Shown: positions 9,230 to 19,164, counted from the stretch's first letter. The stretch is DNA of 64,000 bases from Candidatus Nitrotoga sp. MKT (GCA_003402345.1 QFXH01000001.1:310001-374000), one strand, 5' to 3'. Numbers and translations: made by a program. The notes: generated by a model from the sequence alone, not told the origin.

Positions 9230-9616
9230 TCACTCCGCAATTTTAAAAAATTTAGTTTCCAGCATGATCCCAATTTGTCCCAGGCCGATGCTTGCTAAAA
9301 TCATGCTTAATAGGACACCAGCACCATTTGCCAGCATGTCGGCATAATCAAAAACTCGGTAAACGGTCATGCGCTGCAAATACTCTATTCCGACACCCAA
9401 GGCAACCAGCAGACTCGCTACAAGAATACGGGGTGCCCGTTGTTGATAGACCTGACAAAACCATAGCATCAAAAAACTGTATGCCAGCGCATGCTCCAGC
9501 TTGTCAGCATTTAAAAAATGCATCGGTTCCGGTGGATGAGGTGTGAGTGAAAGATACATAACCGTGGCAACCCAACCCGCTCCCAGCACAAGCCAGATCC
9601 GACGAAGCTTGGACAT
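9230..9616 (-). CDS. VanZ-like family membrane protein
   Basis: 128 residues, mostly hydrophobic, with about four membrane segments. [12 protein letters not shown] after the first segment and [16 protein letters not shown] are the VanZ-like (PF04892) signature. The ATG at 9616 is preferred over an in-frame TTG at 9640 because it falls just after the upstream exonuclease stop (9619). Function in Gram-negatives is unknown. It shares a compact minus-strand operon with the exonuclease and rlmD. Confidence 0.8.
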   Translation of the reverse strand: MSKLRRIWLVLGAGWVATVMYLSLTPHPPEPMHFLNADKLEHALAYSFLMLWFCQVYQQRAPRILVASLLVALGVGIEYLQRMTVYRVFDYADMLANGAGVLLSMILASIGLGQIGIMLETKFFKIAE

Positions 9617-9618
9617 AG

Positions 9619-10404
9619 TTATGGTTTTACGGTTGGCCAAGCAGCGAGATATTCCATCCAGTGCGGTTCGGGGGATTTACTCAACGTATTGCGCACCAAT
9701 TCACATTCCTGCTCATAACGAGCATGTGTGAATTGACCACGCATCAACTGAAAGCGCGCATAGACCAAATAAGTATTTACCACATCGGTCTCACAGTAAT
9801 TACGGATTTCATTCAGCTTGCCCTGCTGATAAGCACCCCACACCTTGCTACCGTCCATACCCAGTTTGCCGGGAAAACCAATTAACTTGGCCAGATCGTC
9901 CAACGGAGCGTTGGCACGGCCTGTATACAATGCAAGCAAATCCATCAAATCAAGATGCCTAGAATGATAACGGCTGATGTAGTTATTCCATTTAAAATCT
10001 TTGTCATCCTCTCCCATATCCCAATAGCATGAGCACTGAACACCGTGAATCAGGCCACGGTAGTGCAGCACCGGCAGGTCAAAGCCACCGCCATTCCATG
10101 ACACTAATTGCGGAGTATATTTGTCGATGCCGTCAAAGAAACGTTGAATGAGTGCGCCCTCGCTGTCTTCCAGCCCGCCCAATGACCACACGCGGAAATT
10201 ATCGCCCTCGCGCAATGCGCACGAAATGGCCACCACGCGATGCAGATGATGTTGCAAGAAATCACTGCCTGTCTTCTGGCGGCGCATCTGAAAGGCCATC
10301 TCCGCCACATCCCCATCGCTCACCTGTGCATCAAGTCCATACAGGGTACGAAGCCCGACAACGTCGGGAATAGTTTCGATATCAAAAACAAGAACAGGGG
10401 CCAT
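9619..10404 (-). CDS. Predicted 3'-5' exonuclease, PolB-related (PF10108)
   Basis: 261 residues. All DEDD-type exonuclease motifs are visible: VFDIETIP (Exo I), LVSWNGGGFDLP (Exo II) and YCETDVVNTYL (Exo III), with conserved Asp/Glu for two-metal catalysis. This is the free-standing exonuclease family related to the proofreading domain of family B DNA polymerases. ATG 10404 is chosen over an in-frame TTG at 10413 because MAPVLVFDIE is the usual N-terminus. The physiological substrate is not known. Confidence 0.87.
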   Translation of the reverse strand: MAPVLVFDIETIPDVVGLRTLYGLDAQVSDGDVAEMAFQMRRQKTGSDFLQHHLHRVVAISCALREGDNFRVWSLGGLEDSEGALIQRFFDGIDKYTPQLVSWNGGGFDLPVLHYRGLIHGVQCSCYWDMGEDDKDFKWNNYISRYHSRHLDLMDLLALYTGRANAPLDDLAKLIGFPGKLGMDGSKVWGAYQQGKLNEIRNYCETDVVNTYLVYARFQLMRGQFTHARYEQECELVRNTLSKSPEPHWMEYLAAWPTVKP

Positions 10405-10492
10405 TAACGCCAATAATATTGTAAAGTTGAAATGAATAAAAACATTAAAAAGCTCTCGGAATTATAAAATCAACTTCTCTAGCTCTGACCAG

Positions 10493-10909
10493 TCACTTTT
10501 TTGACCAACCGCCACCACTCTGTACCCACCAACCCGCTTGGGCACGTTGTACCCAGCGTTGCGCAAATGTATTGCGGATATCACCTTCCCACTCGGGATG
10601 TGCGTTAGCGCGCGCAATCTCGGCATATAACGACTTACGGTCTTGATTTTCCGCTGCAACCAGCCCATTGACCTTTTGGCGCGCGGCCAGTGGAACGGTA
10701 TTGGCATCGCGTAAGGCAACCATACCATCAGAAGTTAGCCCGATCGCGCCGTTGGCATAGAACTCTGCCAATTGTGCATGACGCGTCTGCATGGACTGTT
10801 TTAAAGCGGTAACACCAGGAGTATTAATTTCGATGTTTACCTGTGCCGATGCAGCCGCAGCAACGCACAGTACGAACAGCGCAAAACAAAATTTAATTAA
10901 GTTATTCAT
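10493..10909 (-). CDS. ydbL: YdbL family DUF1318 periplasmic protein
   Basis: 138 residues with an N-terminal signal peptide cut after AAAASA. The mature part contains the DUF1318 core: ALKQSM..R, GAIGLTSDGMVALRD, and AENQDRKSLYAEIA with a C-terminal WVQ. In E. coli ydbL forms an operon with ynbE and ydbH, and the same order ydbH-ynbE-ydbL is seen here with a 4-nt overlap to ynbE. It probably assists the YdbH/YnbE envelope lipid-transport bridge; its exact role is not established. Confidence 0.88.
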   Translation of the reverse strand: MNNLIKFCFALFVLCVAAAASAQVNIEINTPGVTALKQSMQTRHAQLAEFYANGAIGLTSDGMVALRDANTVPLAARQKVNGLVAAENQDRKSLYAEIARANAHPEWEGDIRNTFAQRWVQRAQAGWWVQSGGGWSKK

Positions 10910-11115
10910 ATCGCTTTCTCCTTTTTTGCATCAGGTGTAACGGGCAGGGACTTATCAGATTTCGGGCTTATAGCAGATTTATCGGTTTGCCAAACTTCGT
11001 CGATTATCTTGTCGGCTGCCTTTTCTGCTGCTGCGGCAGGAAAATAAATATTGATGGTAACGCAGGCGCTCAGTGCCATGCCCGCCAAAGGTAGTACGGT
11101 CCAAATTTTTTTCAT
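10906..11115 (-). CDS. ynbE: YnbE family lipoprotein
   Basis: 69 residues: a short signal peptide ending in the lipobox LSAC, then TINIYFPAAAAEKAADKII, the conserved YnbE core. It is a small outer-membrane lipoprotein partner of the AsmA-like protein YdbH in E. coli. The stop overlaps the ydbL start and the gene begins 12 nt after the ydbH stop, so all three are one transcription unit. The lysine-rich tail is longer than the core. Confidence 0.88.
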   Translation of the reverse strand: MKKIWTVLPLAGMALSACVTINIYFPAAAAEKAADKIIDEVWQTDKSAISPKSDKSLPVTPDAKKEKAI

Positions 11116-11127
11116 TGTGCCCCTCCT

Positions 11128-13161
11128 TTATTTGATCACTGCCTTATTGTCCTGCAATACCCGTTTCAAGCGGGTTATTAGTTCACTCCAATCTACTTTG
11201 CGATTGTAGCCCATCACAGTGATGGCGGGAATGCCACCACCTTTTACGATCGTATAAGCGCTGCCATTGTCTTCCGTCCCTGCCATCGTACATATGTCAT
11301 TGTGCAGCGCACAACTCAGCCCGATGCTTTCATAGCCGAAGTTCTCAAAGATGCGGAGGAAACTGCGCTGCAAGGCAGCAACTCCGCCTGCACCACCCAG
11401 CGAAGAAATGTTTTCTACTGCTTTTTGGCTGATTTTCTTGCGATATTTTCCGGGACTACTTGCCAGCTTGGCATCAAAACGCACCGGAAGCCAGTTCACC
11501 AGTTCGAGATTATTCACTCCCAAATCAATACGTCCCTGGATATTGCCGAAAGAAAACGTGCGCGTGAGTAGGTCAAGATCCAATTCACGCATGTCCAAAT
11601 CACCTGACAGACGAGGTGCGCGACCGAAGGGATCAAATAGCTCCAAGTGATTTGCCAGTACTGTGCCATCGAATACCCGAAACAGTAAGGTACCATCCAC
11701 CTTGAGTAATTTATCCTGGTAACTCACCTTGGGGATAGAGCCAGATAGCGAGCCGTGCATCTCAGGCCAATGCAATGCGGTGCTGAGCTTCTGCATGGAA
11801 ATCGATGTCAGCGTGCTGGAAAAATTCCACTGCCACGTGTCGTTCACATTATGCAGATGGAAATCGTTCACTTCTAACCTGCCGTCAAGTATGGGTAGTG
11901 TGGCTGTTGGCAGCATGAAATTATTCCCGCGCATCTGTATTGGCCATTGCGTTGCGCCCAGCGACAATCCCATCAATTCACCGTCGGCAAAAGCCACATG
12001 CGCCATACTCTGCACTTGTGCATGCCAAGGAATGTCCGCATTAATACCGTGTAAAGCAAATCGTTTCTCGCCATCCACTACAGCTACATCGCGCAGCTTA
12101 ATCAGCAATGCTTGGGTAGCCCCATCGCGGTATTGCCAGTCCACATCAACCAGCCCTTTCAGCTCTGTTGCTGATAAAGCGCTCTTTTCCAAAAATGGTT
12201 TGGCGTAATCAGCAAAGCCATTCGCCAGCGACAATTTTTCTCCAACCAAACGGCCTTCCAATAAATGACTTTTCTTAACGTCCCACAGTGCTTGCATCTC
12301 AACCTTGCCTACCTCCGGCAGATTAGCTACAGCCTGAGTTACTTTTAGTTGTGTGCCGTCCCACTGGCCAGAGGCCCGAAGCGTATGCCCGCCGCGCAAA
12401 TACAACGGTTGCCAGAACAGCTCACCACCCTGCCAATTGAGTGCGCCATGCCAATCCCATGTTTGGCCTGTGCGAGCAGCATCTACATGCAGCGTGCCTT
12501 GCAATTTTTCTGCGGCATGCAAACCGCTCGTATCGGCAACAGCTAAATCGGCCAACCGCAAATCAGCGTTAATCTGGCTTACCCCCGCTTTATCACCATG
12601 TACCACCAAGGTGCCATTCAGGGCACCCTGTGTAGGCAATGGCCCATTCGGTGGAAGCAAATTTGCCAGACGCTTACCTTGCGCGTTGCGCAATAGTACT
12701 GTGGCACGCCACGGCTGCGCGCGGAAATCAGCGTTTACCTGCCACAACTCATTAGCTTTAGCGGCAAGCCGCAATTCCAAGCGTTGCGAGGCAAATTCGT
12801 AACTAAATGTGAATGGCAAGTCTGGAATCGCATCCAGCTTACCTTTATGGCATGTCACGCGAGCTGAACTAAGCAAAAATTCCGAACAATGCACGTGTAC
12901 CTTACGCCATATTTTTTCCGCCACATGCAATTCGTCTATGCTAAATTCCGCCGAGTCCTCTTGCGCCAATACCACTTTAATTCCGCGTGCGGCAAAGCCC
13001 GATGCGGCAACATCTGCCACGTTTAATGTAATTTGCACGGCATAAAGCGGCGCAGACAAAAATAACGGACAAAAACTTAACAAGCCGAATAGGCAGCCAT
13101 TTAGCAGGCGGTTTATGATATAAATAATTATCTTATTAAACATATAGCAGCTCAATTCCAT
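11128..13161 (-). CDS. ydbH: YdbH, AsmA-like intermembrane phospholipid-transport protein
   Basis: 677 residues. A single N-terminal hydrophobic segment (about 8-40) anchors the protein. The rest is a long beta-rich region typical of AsmA-like/chorein-like proteins, ending with a conserved segment containing LGGAGGVAALQRSFLRIF and FGYESIGLSCALHNDIC (YdbH C-terminal domain). YdbH works redundantly with TamB and YhdP to move phospholipids from inner to outer membrane. Another in-frame ATG at 13143 (MFNKII) is possible as start, and neither has a strong RBS. It is divergent from the DUF192 gene and heads the ydbH-ynbE-ydbL operon. Confidence 0.88.
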   Translation of the reverse strand: MELSCYMFNKIIIYIINRLLNGCLFGLLSFCPLFLSAPLYAVQITLNVADVAASGFAARGIKVVLAQEDSAEFSIDELHVAEKIWRKVHVHCSEFLLSSARVTCHKGKLDAIPDLPFTFSYEFASQRLELRLAAKANELWQVNADFRAQPWRATVLLRNAQGKRLANLLPPNGPLPTQGALNGTLVVHGDKAGVSQINADLRLADLAVADTSGLHAAEKLQGTLHVDAARTGQTWDWHGALNWQGGELFWQPLYLRGGHTLRASGQWDGTQLKVTQAVANLPEVGKVEMQALWDVKKSHLLEGRLVGEKLSLANGFADYAKPFLEKSALSATELKGLVDVDWQYRDGATQALLIKLRDVAVVDGEKRFALHGINADIPWHAQVQSMAHVAFADGELMGLSLGATQWPIQMRGNNFMLPTATLPILDGRLEVNDFHLHNVNDTWQWNFSSTLTSISMQKLSTALHWPEMHGSLSGSIPKVSYQDKLLKVDGTLLFRVFDGTVLANHLELFDPFGRAPRLSGDLDMRELDLDLLTRTFSFGNIQGRIDLGVNNLELVNWLPVRFDAKLASSPGKYRKKISQKAVENISSLGGAGGVAALQRSFLRIFENFGYESIGLSCALHNDICTMAGTEDNGSAYTIVKGGGIPAITVMGYNRKVDWSELITRLKRVLQDNKAVIK

Positions 13162-13216
13162 GATACTAAACCATGCCTCACTTCCGCTAAACCGGTTTCA
13201 TCAACCATGATCTGAT

Positions 13217-13648
13217 ATGAGATTTTTTTCTGCGCTATCCCTGCTCTGCTTGTTTGTCCTACAACCCGCTTGGGGCGAAAATATTTCACTAAAGATTGGC
13301 AAACACAATATTCATGCTGAAATTGCTAATACCCCGCAAAGCCGCGAACAGGGGCTGATGCAACGCGGTCGCCTGTGCGCTAATTGCGGCATGTTGTTTA
13401 TTTTTGAAAGAGCTGACAGATATAGCTTTTGGATGAAAAATACGCCACTGCCACTAAGCATTGCCTTCATCGCCATCGATGGCACCATTCTCAATATTGA
13501 AGAAATGCAGCCTAACACTCTAGTTACGCACGATGCCCAAGGGGATGCATTGTATGCGTTAGAAATGAATAGTGGTTGGTTTACCCGGAATGGCATCAAG
13601 CGAGGAATAACGGTCCAAGGATTAAGGCAAGCTCCCATAGGGCATTAA
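13217..13648 (+). CDS. DUF192 family exported protein
   Basis: 143 residues: a signal peptide (cut near QPAWG), then the DUF192 core: ANTPQSREQGLMQR, GMLFIFE, SFWMKNTPLPLSIAFI, IEEMQP and ALEMNSGWFTRNGI. It forms a small beta-barrel, periplasmic in Gram-negatives, whose biochemical role is unknown. It reads convergently toward sodB, with a shared hairpin terminator between them. Confidence 0.88.
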   Translation: MRFFSALSLLCLFVLQPAWGENISLKIGKHNIHAEIANTPQSREQGLMQRGRLCANCGMLFIFERADRYSFWMKNTPLPLSIAFIAIDGTILNIEEMQPNTLVTHDAQGDALYALEMNSGWFTRNGIKRGITVQGLRQAPIGH

Positions 13649-13665
13649 CTTCTCTGAACTGCCAT

Positions 13666-13695
13666 AAAAAATCCCGGCAAAACCCGGGATTTTTT
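13666..13695. terminator. Bidirectional intrinsic terminator between DUF192 gene and sodB
   Basis: A 12-bp perfect stem: AAAAAATCCCGG at 13666-13677 pairs with CCGGGATTTTTT at 13684-13695 around a 6-nt loop. The A tract on one side becomes a U tract on the other strand, so it serves both convergent genes. Confidence 0.92.
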
Positions 13696-13716
13696 ATTTT
13701 GCGTAAACTTTAAAAA

Positions 13717-14295
13717 TTACGCGTAATTCTTTGCTACAAAATCCCAGTTAACCAAGCCCCAGAAGGTTTCGACATACTTGGCGCGGGCGTTGCGATAATC
13801 GATATAGTAGGCGTGTTCCCATACATCACAAGTCAACAAAGGTTTGTCTGCACCAGACAAAGGGGTTGCTGCATTGCTGGTATTAACGATATCCAGCGAG
13901 CCATCGGCTTTTTTCACTAACCATGTCCAGCCAGAACCGAAATTACCCACACAAGAAGCCGAAAATGCTTTTTTAAAGTCTTCGAAATTGCCCCATTTTT
14001 TGTTAATACCATCCGCCAGGGCTCCAGTCGGTACACCGCCACCGTTAGGCTTCATGCCATTCCAATAAAAGGTATGGTTCCACACTTGGGCGGCATTGTT
14101 GAAAATACCGCCGCTAGCTTTTCTGACAATCTCTTCCAGTGTTGCGTTCTCAAATTCAGTACCTTTAATCAGGTTATTGAGATTGGTCACATAGGTTTGA
14201 TGATGTTTTCCATAGTGGTATTCCAAAGTTTCTTTGGAAATGTGCGGCGCCAGTGCATCCATTGCATAAGGTAGTGCTGGTAAAGTATGTTCCAT
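13717..14295 (-). CDS. sodB: Superoxide dismutase [Fe]
   Basis: 192 residues. The four metal ligands are H27, H74, D157 and H161 (in HYGKHH, WNHTFYW and [11 protein letters not shown]). Gln70 in [11 protein letters not shown], in place of the glycine of Mn enzymes, marks the iron type, as does GNFGSGW. It is a cytoplasmic homodimer converting superoxide to oxygen and peroxide. A strong RBS (GAGGAGAAC) precedes the ATG. It is monocistronic, with its own upstream region of about 115 nt. Confidence 0.96.
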   Translation of the reverse strand: MEHTLPALPYAMDALAPHISKETLEYHYGKHHQTYVTNLNNLIKGTEFENATLEEIVRKASGGIFNNAAQVWNHTFYWNGMKPNGGGVPTGALADGINKKWGNFEDFKKAFSASCVGNFGSGWTWLVKKADGSLDIVNTSNAATPLSGADKPLLTCDVWEHAYYIDYRNARAKYVETFWGLVNWDFVAKNYA

Positions 14296-14412
14296 CTGGT
14301 TCTCCTCAATTTAAGTTTCAAGTAATTCAAAATTTCAGCCGAATAACAGTCCTTCTGGCTAAAAAACCGGCATCATTTAAAGACTAGTGCCACCCGTTCT
14401 TGCCAACAAAAC

Positions 14413-16077
14413 TCACCGACTAATCGGTTTGTATCGAATTCGCTTCGGCTTCGCGCCTTCCTCACCCAAACGCTTCTTTTTATCAGCCTCATATTCCTGA
14501 TAATTGCCATCGAAAAATGTGACCTGCGAGTTGCCTTCAAAGGCGAGGATATGAGTCGCTATACGATCCAGGAACCAACGATCATGCGAAATCACCAGCA
14601 CGCAACCGGCGAATTCCAGCAGCGCATCTTCAAGCGCACGCAAGGTTTCTACGTCGAGGTCATTGGAGGGTTCATCCAGCAACAGGACATTACCACCCGA
14701 AATAAGGGTTTTCGCCATGTGCAGCCGTCCGCGTTCGCCACCTGAAAGATTACCGACCAGCTTTTGCTGGTCTGCACCTTTGAAATTAAAGCGGCCAATA
14801 TAGGCGCGCGATGGCGTCTCGAATTTGCCCACGGTGAGAATGTCATTACCGCCGGAAATAACATCAAACACAGTCTTATCGCTCTCCAGCGCATCGCGCG
14901 ATTGATCTACATGCGAAATTTTAACTGTTGATCCGATTTTTATTTCGCCAGAATCCGGTTTTTCTGTCCCAGTTAACATGCGGAATAGCGTCGACTTACC
15001 CGCGCCGTTGGGACCAATAATGCCGACGATAGCACCGGGCGGAATTTTGAGGCTGAGATTGTCAATCAACAATCGGTCGCCATACGCTTTAGAAACATTA
15101 TTAAACTCTATAACTTCATTGCCCAACCTGTCTGCCACGGGAATAAAGATTTCCTGGGTCTCATTGCGCTTTTGATATTCCTGCGAATTCAATTCTTCGA
15201 AGCGGGCGATACGCGCTTTTGATTTTGCCTGCCGTCCTTTGGGATTCTGGCGCACCCATTCTAACTCCTTGCTTAGCGCCTTTTGGCGTGCGGACTCAGA
15301 GGATTCTTCTTGCTTGAGCCTTGCTCCTTTCTGTTCCAGCCAACTCGAATAGTTTCCTTTCCACGGAATGCCGTGGCCACGATCGAGTTCTAAAATCCAC
15401 TCGGCCGCATTGTCAAGGAAGTAGCGATCATGCGTCACCGCTACCACGGTGCCAGGAAAGCGCAAAAGAAATTGCTCCAGCCATTCTACCGATTCAGCAT
15501 CCAAGTGGTTGGTCGGCTCATCCAGCAGCAACATATCCGGCTTCGACAGCAACAACTTGCACAGCGCAACACGACGTTTTTCACCACCAGAAAGATTTTT
15601 AATCACGGCATCCCATTCGGGCAGACGTAATGCGTCGGCAGCAATTTCCATTTGTTGATCCGCATTTCCATCACTGGCAGCGATGATAGCTTCGAGTCGA
15701 GCCTGCTCGGCGGCCAGCGCATCAAAGTCGGCATCAGGATCAGCATAGGCGGCATACACCTCATCCAGTTTTTTCTGCGCACTGAACACCTCGCCCAACC
15801 CTTCCTGTACTGCTTCACGCACGGTCTGCTCCGGGTTAAGTTGTGGTTCTTGGGGTAGATAACCGATATTCAAGTTCGGCATCGGCATGGCTTCGCCTTC
15901 AAAATCCTTATCCACTCCAGCCATAATTTTCAGCACGGTGGACTTGCCTGAGCCATTTAGTCCAAGCAAGCCGATCTTGGCTCCAGGGAAAAAGCTAAGG
16001 GAAATATCCTTGAGAATTTGGCGTTTGGGCGGAACGATCTTGCCCACGCGGTTCATCGTAAAAACGTATTGAGCCAT
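14413..16077 (-). CDS. ettA: EttA, energy-dependent translational throttle ABC-F ATPase
   Basis: 554 residues with two ABC ATPase domains and no membrane segments. Walker A GLNGSGKST (about 37-45) and GPNGAGKST (about 350) are present, with two LSGGE signatures and two DEPTNHLD / DEPSNDLD Walker B regions. The charged linker between the domains and the ending KRIRYKPISR are typical of EttA. ABC-F EttA binds the ribosomal E site and gates the first peptide bond according to ATP/ADP ratio. The ATG at 16077 begins MAQYVFTMNRVGK, the usual EttA start. Confidence 0.95.
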   Translation of the reverse strand: MAQYVFTMNRVGKIVPPKRQILKDISLSFFPGAKIGLLGLNGSGKSTVLKIMAGVDKDFEGEAMPMPNLNIGYLPQEPQLNPEQTVREAVQEGLGEVFSAQKKLDEVYAAYADPDADFDALAAEQARLEAIIAASDGNADQQMEIAADALRLPEWDAVIKNLSGGEKRRVALCKLLLSKPDMLLLDEPTNHLDAESVEWLEQFLLRFPGTVVAVTHDRYFLDNAAEWILELDRGHGIPWKGNYSSWLEQKGARLKQEESSESARQKALSKELEWVRQNPKGRQAKSKARIARFEELNSQEYQKRNETQEIFIPVADRLGNEVIEFNNVSKAYGDRLLIDNLSLKIPPGAIVGIIGPNGAGKSTLFRMLTGTEKPDSGEIKIGSTVKISHVDQSRDALESDKTVFDVISGGNDILTVGKFETPSRAYIGRFNFKGADQQKLVGNLSGGERGRLHMAKTLISGGNVLLLDEPSNDLDVETLRALEDALLEFAGCVLVISHDRWFLDRIATHILAFEGNSQVTFFDGNYQEYEADKKKRLGEEGAKPKRIRYKPISR

Positions 16078-16932
16078 AGTGTCTATTGTTTATCGAATTA
16101 TCAATGAAATATGCAAGCTTACCCCAAGACCTTAAATTTTGGGAGTATGTTAAAGGGCGAAAAGAGAAAGACACATATTAAGTCCCATCGGCTTTTGTTT
16201 TTTATGGATACGGTACATGCTGCTAGCTGTTTACTATGCAGCAAAATAATTTAGCCCTTCAATACTGGGTTGACCATTTGTAAAGATCAATCGGTAGCAG
16301 TCGAACCGGATGGGTTATGCAACAAAAAATGACAGCCACTTGTTTGAATAAATCGCGAATTATCCTGATTGAGGCTATTTCGTGTTCGGTATATTTTACT
16401 TTATTCCTAGCTCAGCCAGCGACTTCTGGTTTTTGTTCATATCGTCCAACCCGCTACAGTAAGCTTTGTTAATCCAGTTATCGGCTCCCTCCCAGGAGGG
16501 GCAGCCACTTTGGGTATTAGCATGATTTGTGTGATACCTGAAAGATTGCTTAACGCTACCGGACTAAATTTTTACAAATATAAGCCGTTACTTAAGGTCA
16601 ATAAGTTGACGTCCGACATGTATAAAATCGACGTGGCATTGTTTAAGATCAATAAATGCACTAAATATATATGCAAATTGTATCCAGCCTATTGAAAATG
16701 CACTAAATATATATGCAAATTGTATCCAGCCTATTGAATAGGTACGTTATATAAATGTGTTGTGCAAGGGAAATGTTACTTCGAGCAATACCTGCGTTCA
16801 ATCTTTAAATTAGACCACTTAATACAGGCATCCAATAAATAATGAAGTCCTTAGTATGTTTATAAAATATATATCACTTACACAACAAATATTAAACCAG
16901 ATGGGTTTAAGGGTGGGAGTCGACGAGGGCTT
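16078..16932. other. 855-bp gene-poor gap with an orphan reading-frame remnant
   Basis: This gap between divergent ettA and the HD-GYP gene is AT-rich and has no convincing complete gene. On the minus strand a 55-codon frame, open from about 16563 and ending at TAA 16396-16398, reads like real protein (CPSWEGADNWINKAYCSG, then a Lys-rich LAELGIK end). It has no start codon or RBS, so it may be the C-terminal stub of a lost gene. A 42-bp tandem duplication lies at 16657-16740. Confidence 0.4.
16657..16740. repeat. 42-bp tandem direct duplication
   Basis: Two adjacent copies, 16657-16698 and 16699-16740, differ at only one position near the end. The unit starts TGCACTAAATATATATGC and ends CCAGCCTATTGAA. 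Near-identity implies a recent slippage or duplication event. It lies about 200 nt upstream of the HD-GYP gene and could alter promoter spacing there. Confidence 0.9.
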
Positions 16933-17976
16933 ATGCGTATTTTGATTATTGATGACGTACAGATCAACATTACGTTGTTACAGCATCTCATCAAGAAAAT
17001 TCCAGAGTGTGAATCTGTTGCGTTTACCGATCCTTGTATGGCAATGGATTGGTGTAAGGATAATGAGCCAGATCTTGTTGTGGTTGATTATATGATGCTG
17101 CAGATGGATGGCATTGAGTTTACCCGACAGTTTCGTAGTTTTAAGAACTACGAGGCAATTCCTGTCCTAATGGTCACGGCCAATCATGAGGTTAGTGTGC
17201 GGCACGATGCATTAAATAGTGGGGTAACCGATTTTCTTAACAAGCCATTAGACAATATCGAGTTTATGGCACGTACCAAAAACATGCTTGAATTACGGAA
17301 AATCCATAAACATATTACCGAGCGTGCTGAATGGTTAGCGGAGGGAATACGCAAGGCCACGTCCGAGATTGTAGCCCGTGAACGGGAAACTATTTTTTGT
17401 CTCGCCCGTGCAGCTGAGTACCGTGATCCAGAGACAGGAGCGCACATACTGCGTATGGCCCATTACTCGAAACATATTGCCCGGGCTCTCGGATTGCCTT
17501 TGGATCAACAGGAGTTACTACTGGAAGCCGCACCGATGCATGACATTGGCAAGGTTGGCACTCCTGATTCAATCCTGCTTAAGCCAGGCAAATTAACTGT
17601 TGAAGAATTCACCATCATGAAACAGCATGCGGTGATCGGTTATGAGGTACTCAACACCGGTAACTCACACATGCTCAAAGCTGCAGCGATCATCGCTCTT
17701 TCTCATCACGAAAAATTCGATGGTAGTGGTTATCCGCACGGTCTGTCAGGCAATGATATTCCATTGTTCGGGCGCATTGTGGCAGTCGCAGACGTTTTCG
17801 ATGCATTAACCTCTGAACGTCCCTATAAAGAAGCTTGGAGTATCGAACGGGCAACACAAATGATTCGTGATTGTGCAGGACAACATTTTGATGTGAACTG
17901 CGTCAATGCTTTCTTCACCGATTTTGATGAAATACTGAAGATCAAGAATACATTTGTAGATGACAAATACAATTGA
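16933..17976 (+). CDS. Response regulator with HD-GYP c-di-GMP phosphodiesterase domain
   Basis: 347 residues. An N-terminal CheY-like receiver (1-120) has acidic IIDD residues, phospho-acceptor D52 (VVVDYMM), a Thr (MVTAN) and Lys (NKPLD). A helical linker leads to the HD-GYP domain (about 150-335) with H203-D204 in MHDIGK, then HHEKFDGSGYP and VADVFDALTS. Such RpfG-like proteins hydrolyse c-di-GMP when phosphorylated. It lies 66 nt upstream of two FIST sensors and a hybrid kinase in the same direction, so that kinase is a plausible phosphodonor (inference). RBS GAGGGC lies near the ATG. Confidence 0.93.
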   Translation: MRILIIDDVQINITLLQHLIKKIPECESVAFTDPCMAMDWCKDNEPDLVVVDYMMLQMDGIEFTRQFRSFKNYEAIPVLMVTANHEVSVRHDALNSGVTDFLNKPLDNIEFMARTKNMLELRKIHKHITERAEWLAEGIRKATSEIVARERETIFCLARAAEYRDPETGAHILRMAHYSKHIARALGLPLDQQELLLEAAPMHDIGKVGTPDSILLKPGKLTVEEFTIMKQHAVIGYEVLNTGNSHMLKAAAIIALSHHEKFDGSGYPHGLSGNDIPLFGRIVAVADVFDALTSERPYKEAWSIERATQMIRDCAGQHFDVNCVNAFFTDFDEILKIKNTFVDDKYN

Positions 17977-18042
17977 ATTTAAAAGTTCCACTTTAGCCTG
18001 ATGGGCTTAGTTTTAATATGGTGATAGTAGGGAGTATGTGAT

Positions 18043-19164
18043 ATGAAAATCAGTCAAATCCGTTGGTCTGAGAAAGCTGGATGGGAGAAAACTCCAGGAG
18101 TCTTAGTGAACGCTGATATGGTATTAGTTTTTGCTGACAATGCTTTTTTTCAAACTGAAGCTTGCTATGCCCAGCTACATGAAATGTTCCCCGAAGCTCA
18201 TATTGTTGGCTGTTCGTCTGCCGGTAATGTGTTGGGTGTAGAAATCAGTGATGGGGATATAGTAGCGACAGCAATCAAACTAAAACATTCCAAAGTTTTA
18301 CTTACATCAGTTGATGTAGAACCTAGCCAAAATGCGCAGGAGATGGGAGTGCGCTTGATGGCTAAGCTAGGTGATCCTGAATTACGCCATGTGATCATTC
18401 TTTCTGATGGCCTGCTAGTAAATAACAACGAACTGACTAAGGGACTAAATCAAGCAAGCGTATCGGTCACCGGCGGTCTGGCAAGCGATAGTGAACGGTT
18501 CGGAAAGACTTGGGTGATGGCGGATGCACCTGCCAAAACTGGGCGTATTGCTGCCTTAGGCTTTTATGGCAACGTTACCATCAAAAGTGGATGTTTTGCT
18601 GGCTGTGAAGCATTATGTGCCGAACGAATCATCACTAGGTCGGAAGGAAATGTGTTGTATGAGATCGAAGGAAAACCAGCGTTAGGTCTTTATAAACAAT
18701 GCCTGGGCGAACAGGCTAATGAACTTCCTGCCAGTGGCTTGCGATTCCCTTTAAGCATTCAAGCGACCAAAGCGGATAAGCCTGTGATACGCAAATTATT
18801 AGCAGTGGACGATGTGGCGCAAAGTTTAATTTTTGCTGGAGACATGCCTCAAGGCCATCTATGTAAACTGATGCACGCCAATTTGGATAACACGCTAAAC
18901 AGTGCCATATTGGCAGCTGAAGCGGCACAATCTGCCGATCGTAAAGCTGCTGGATTGTGTTTGTTGGTGAGTTGCCTCGGAAGACGTTTGGTGATGGAGA
19001 AAATGGCTGAAGATGAATTGGATGTCGTACAAGAAAAACTGGGCGCTGAAACTTATATCACCGGTTTTTACTCTTACGGCGAACTGGCCCCGTTCAATAA
19101 TGCCATGCGGTGCCAACTACACAACCAGACAATAGCTCTAACCACTATTTACGAAAATGGTTGA
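18043..19164 (+). CDS. FIST-domain sensory protein, copy 1
   Basis: 373 residues, soluble. FIST_N (about 25-215) shows VLVFADNAFF, IVGCSSAGNV and VTGGLASDSERF; FIST_C (about 220-355) ends with ETYITGFYSYGELAPF. FIST proteins are sensory modules without catalytic activity. Several that neighbour hybrid histidine kinases (NosP family) bind heme and nitric oxide and regulate the kinase. Here two FIST genes precede a hybrid kinase, which fits that arrangement; heme binding cannot be judged from sequence. Copy 2 downstream is a close paralog, most alike in the central MADAPAKT..RIAALGFYG segment. Confidence 0.9.
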   Translation: MKISQIRWSEKAGWEKTPGVLVNADMVLVFADNAFFQTEACYAQLHEMFPEAHIVGCSSAGNVLGVEISDGDIVATAIKLKHSKVLLTSVDVEPSQNAQEMGVRLMAKLGDPELRHVIILSDGLLVNNNELTKGLNQASVSVTGGLASDSERFGKTWVMADAPAKTGRIAALGFYGNVTIKSGCFAGCEALCAERIITRSEGNVLYEIEGKPALGLYKQCLGEQANELPASGLRFPLSIQATKADKPVIRKLLAVDDVAQSLIFAGDMPQGHLCKLMHANLDNTLNSAILAAEAAQSADRKAAGLCLLVSCLGRRLVMEKMAEDELDVVQEKLGAETYITGFYSYGELAPFNNAMRCQLHNQTIALTTIYENG

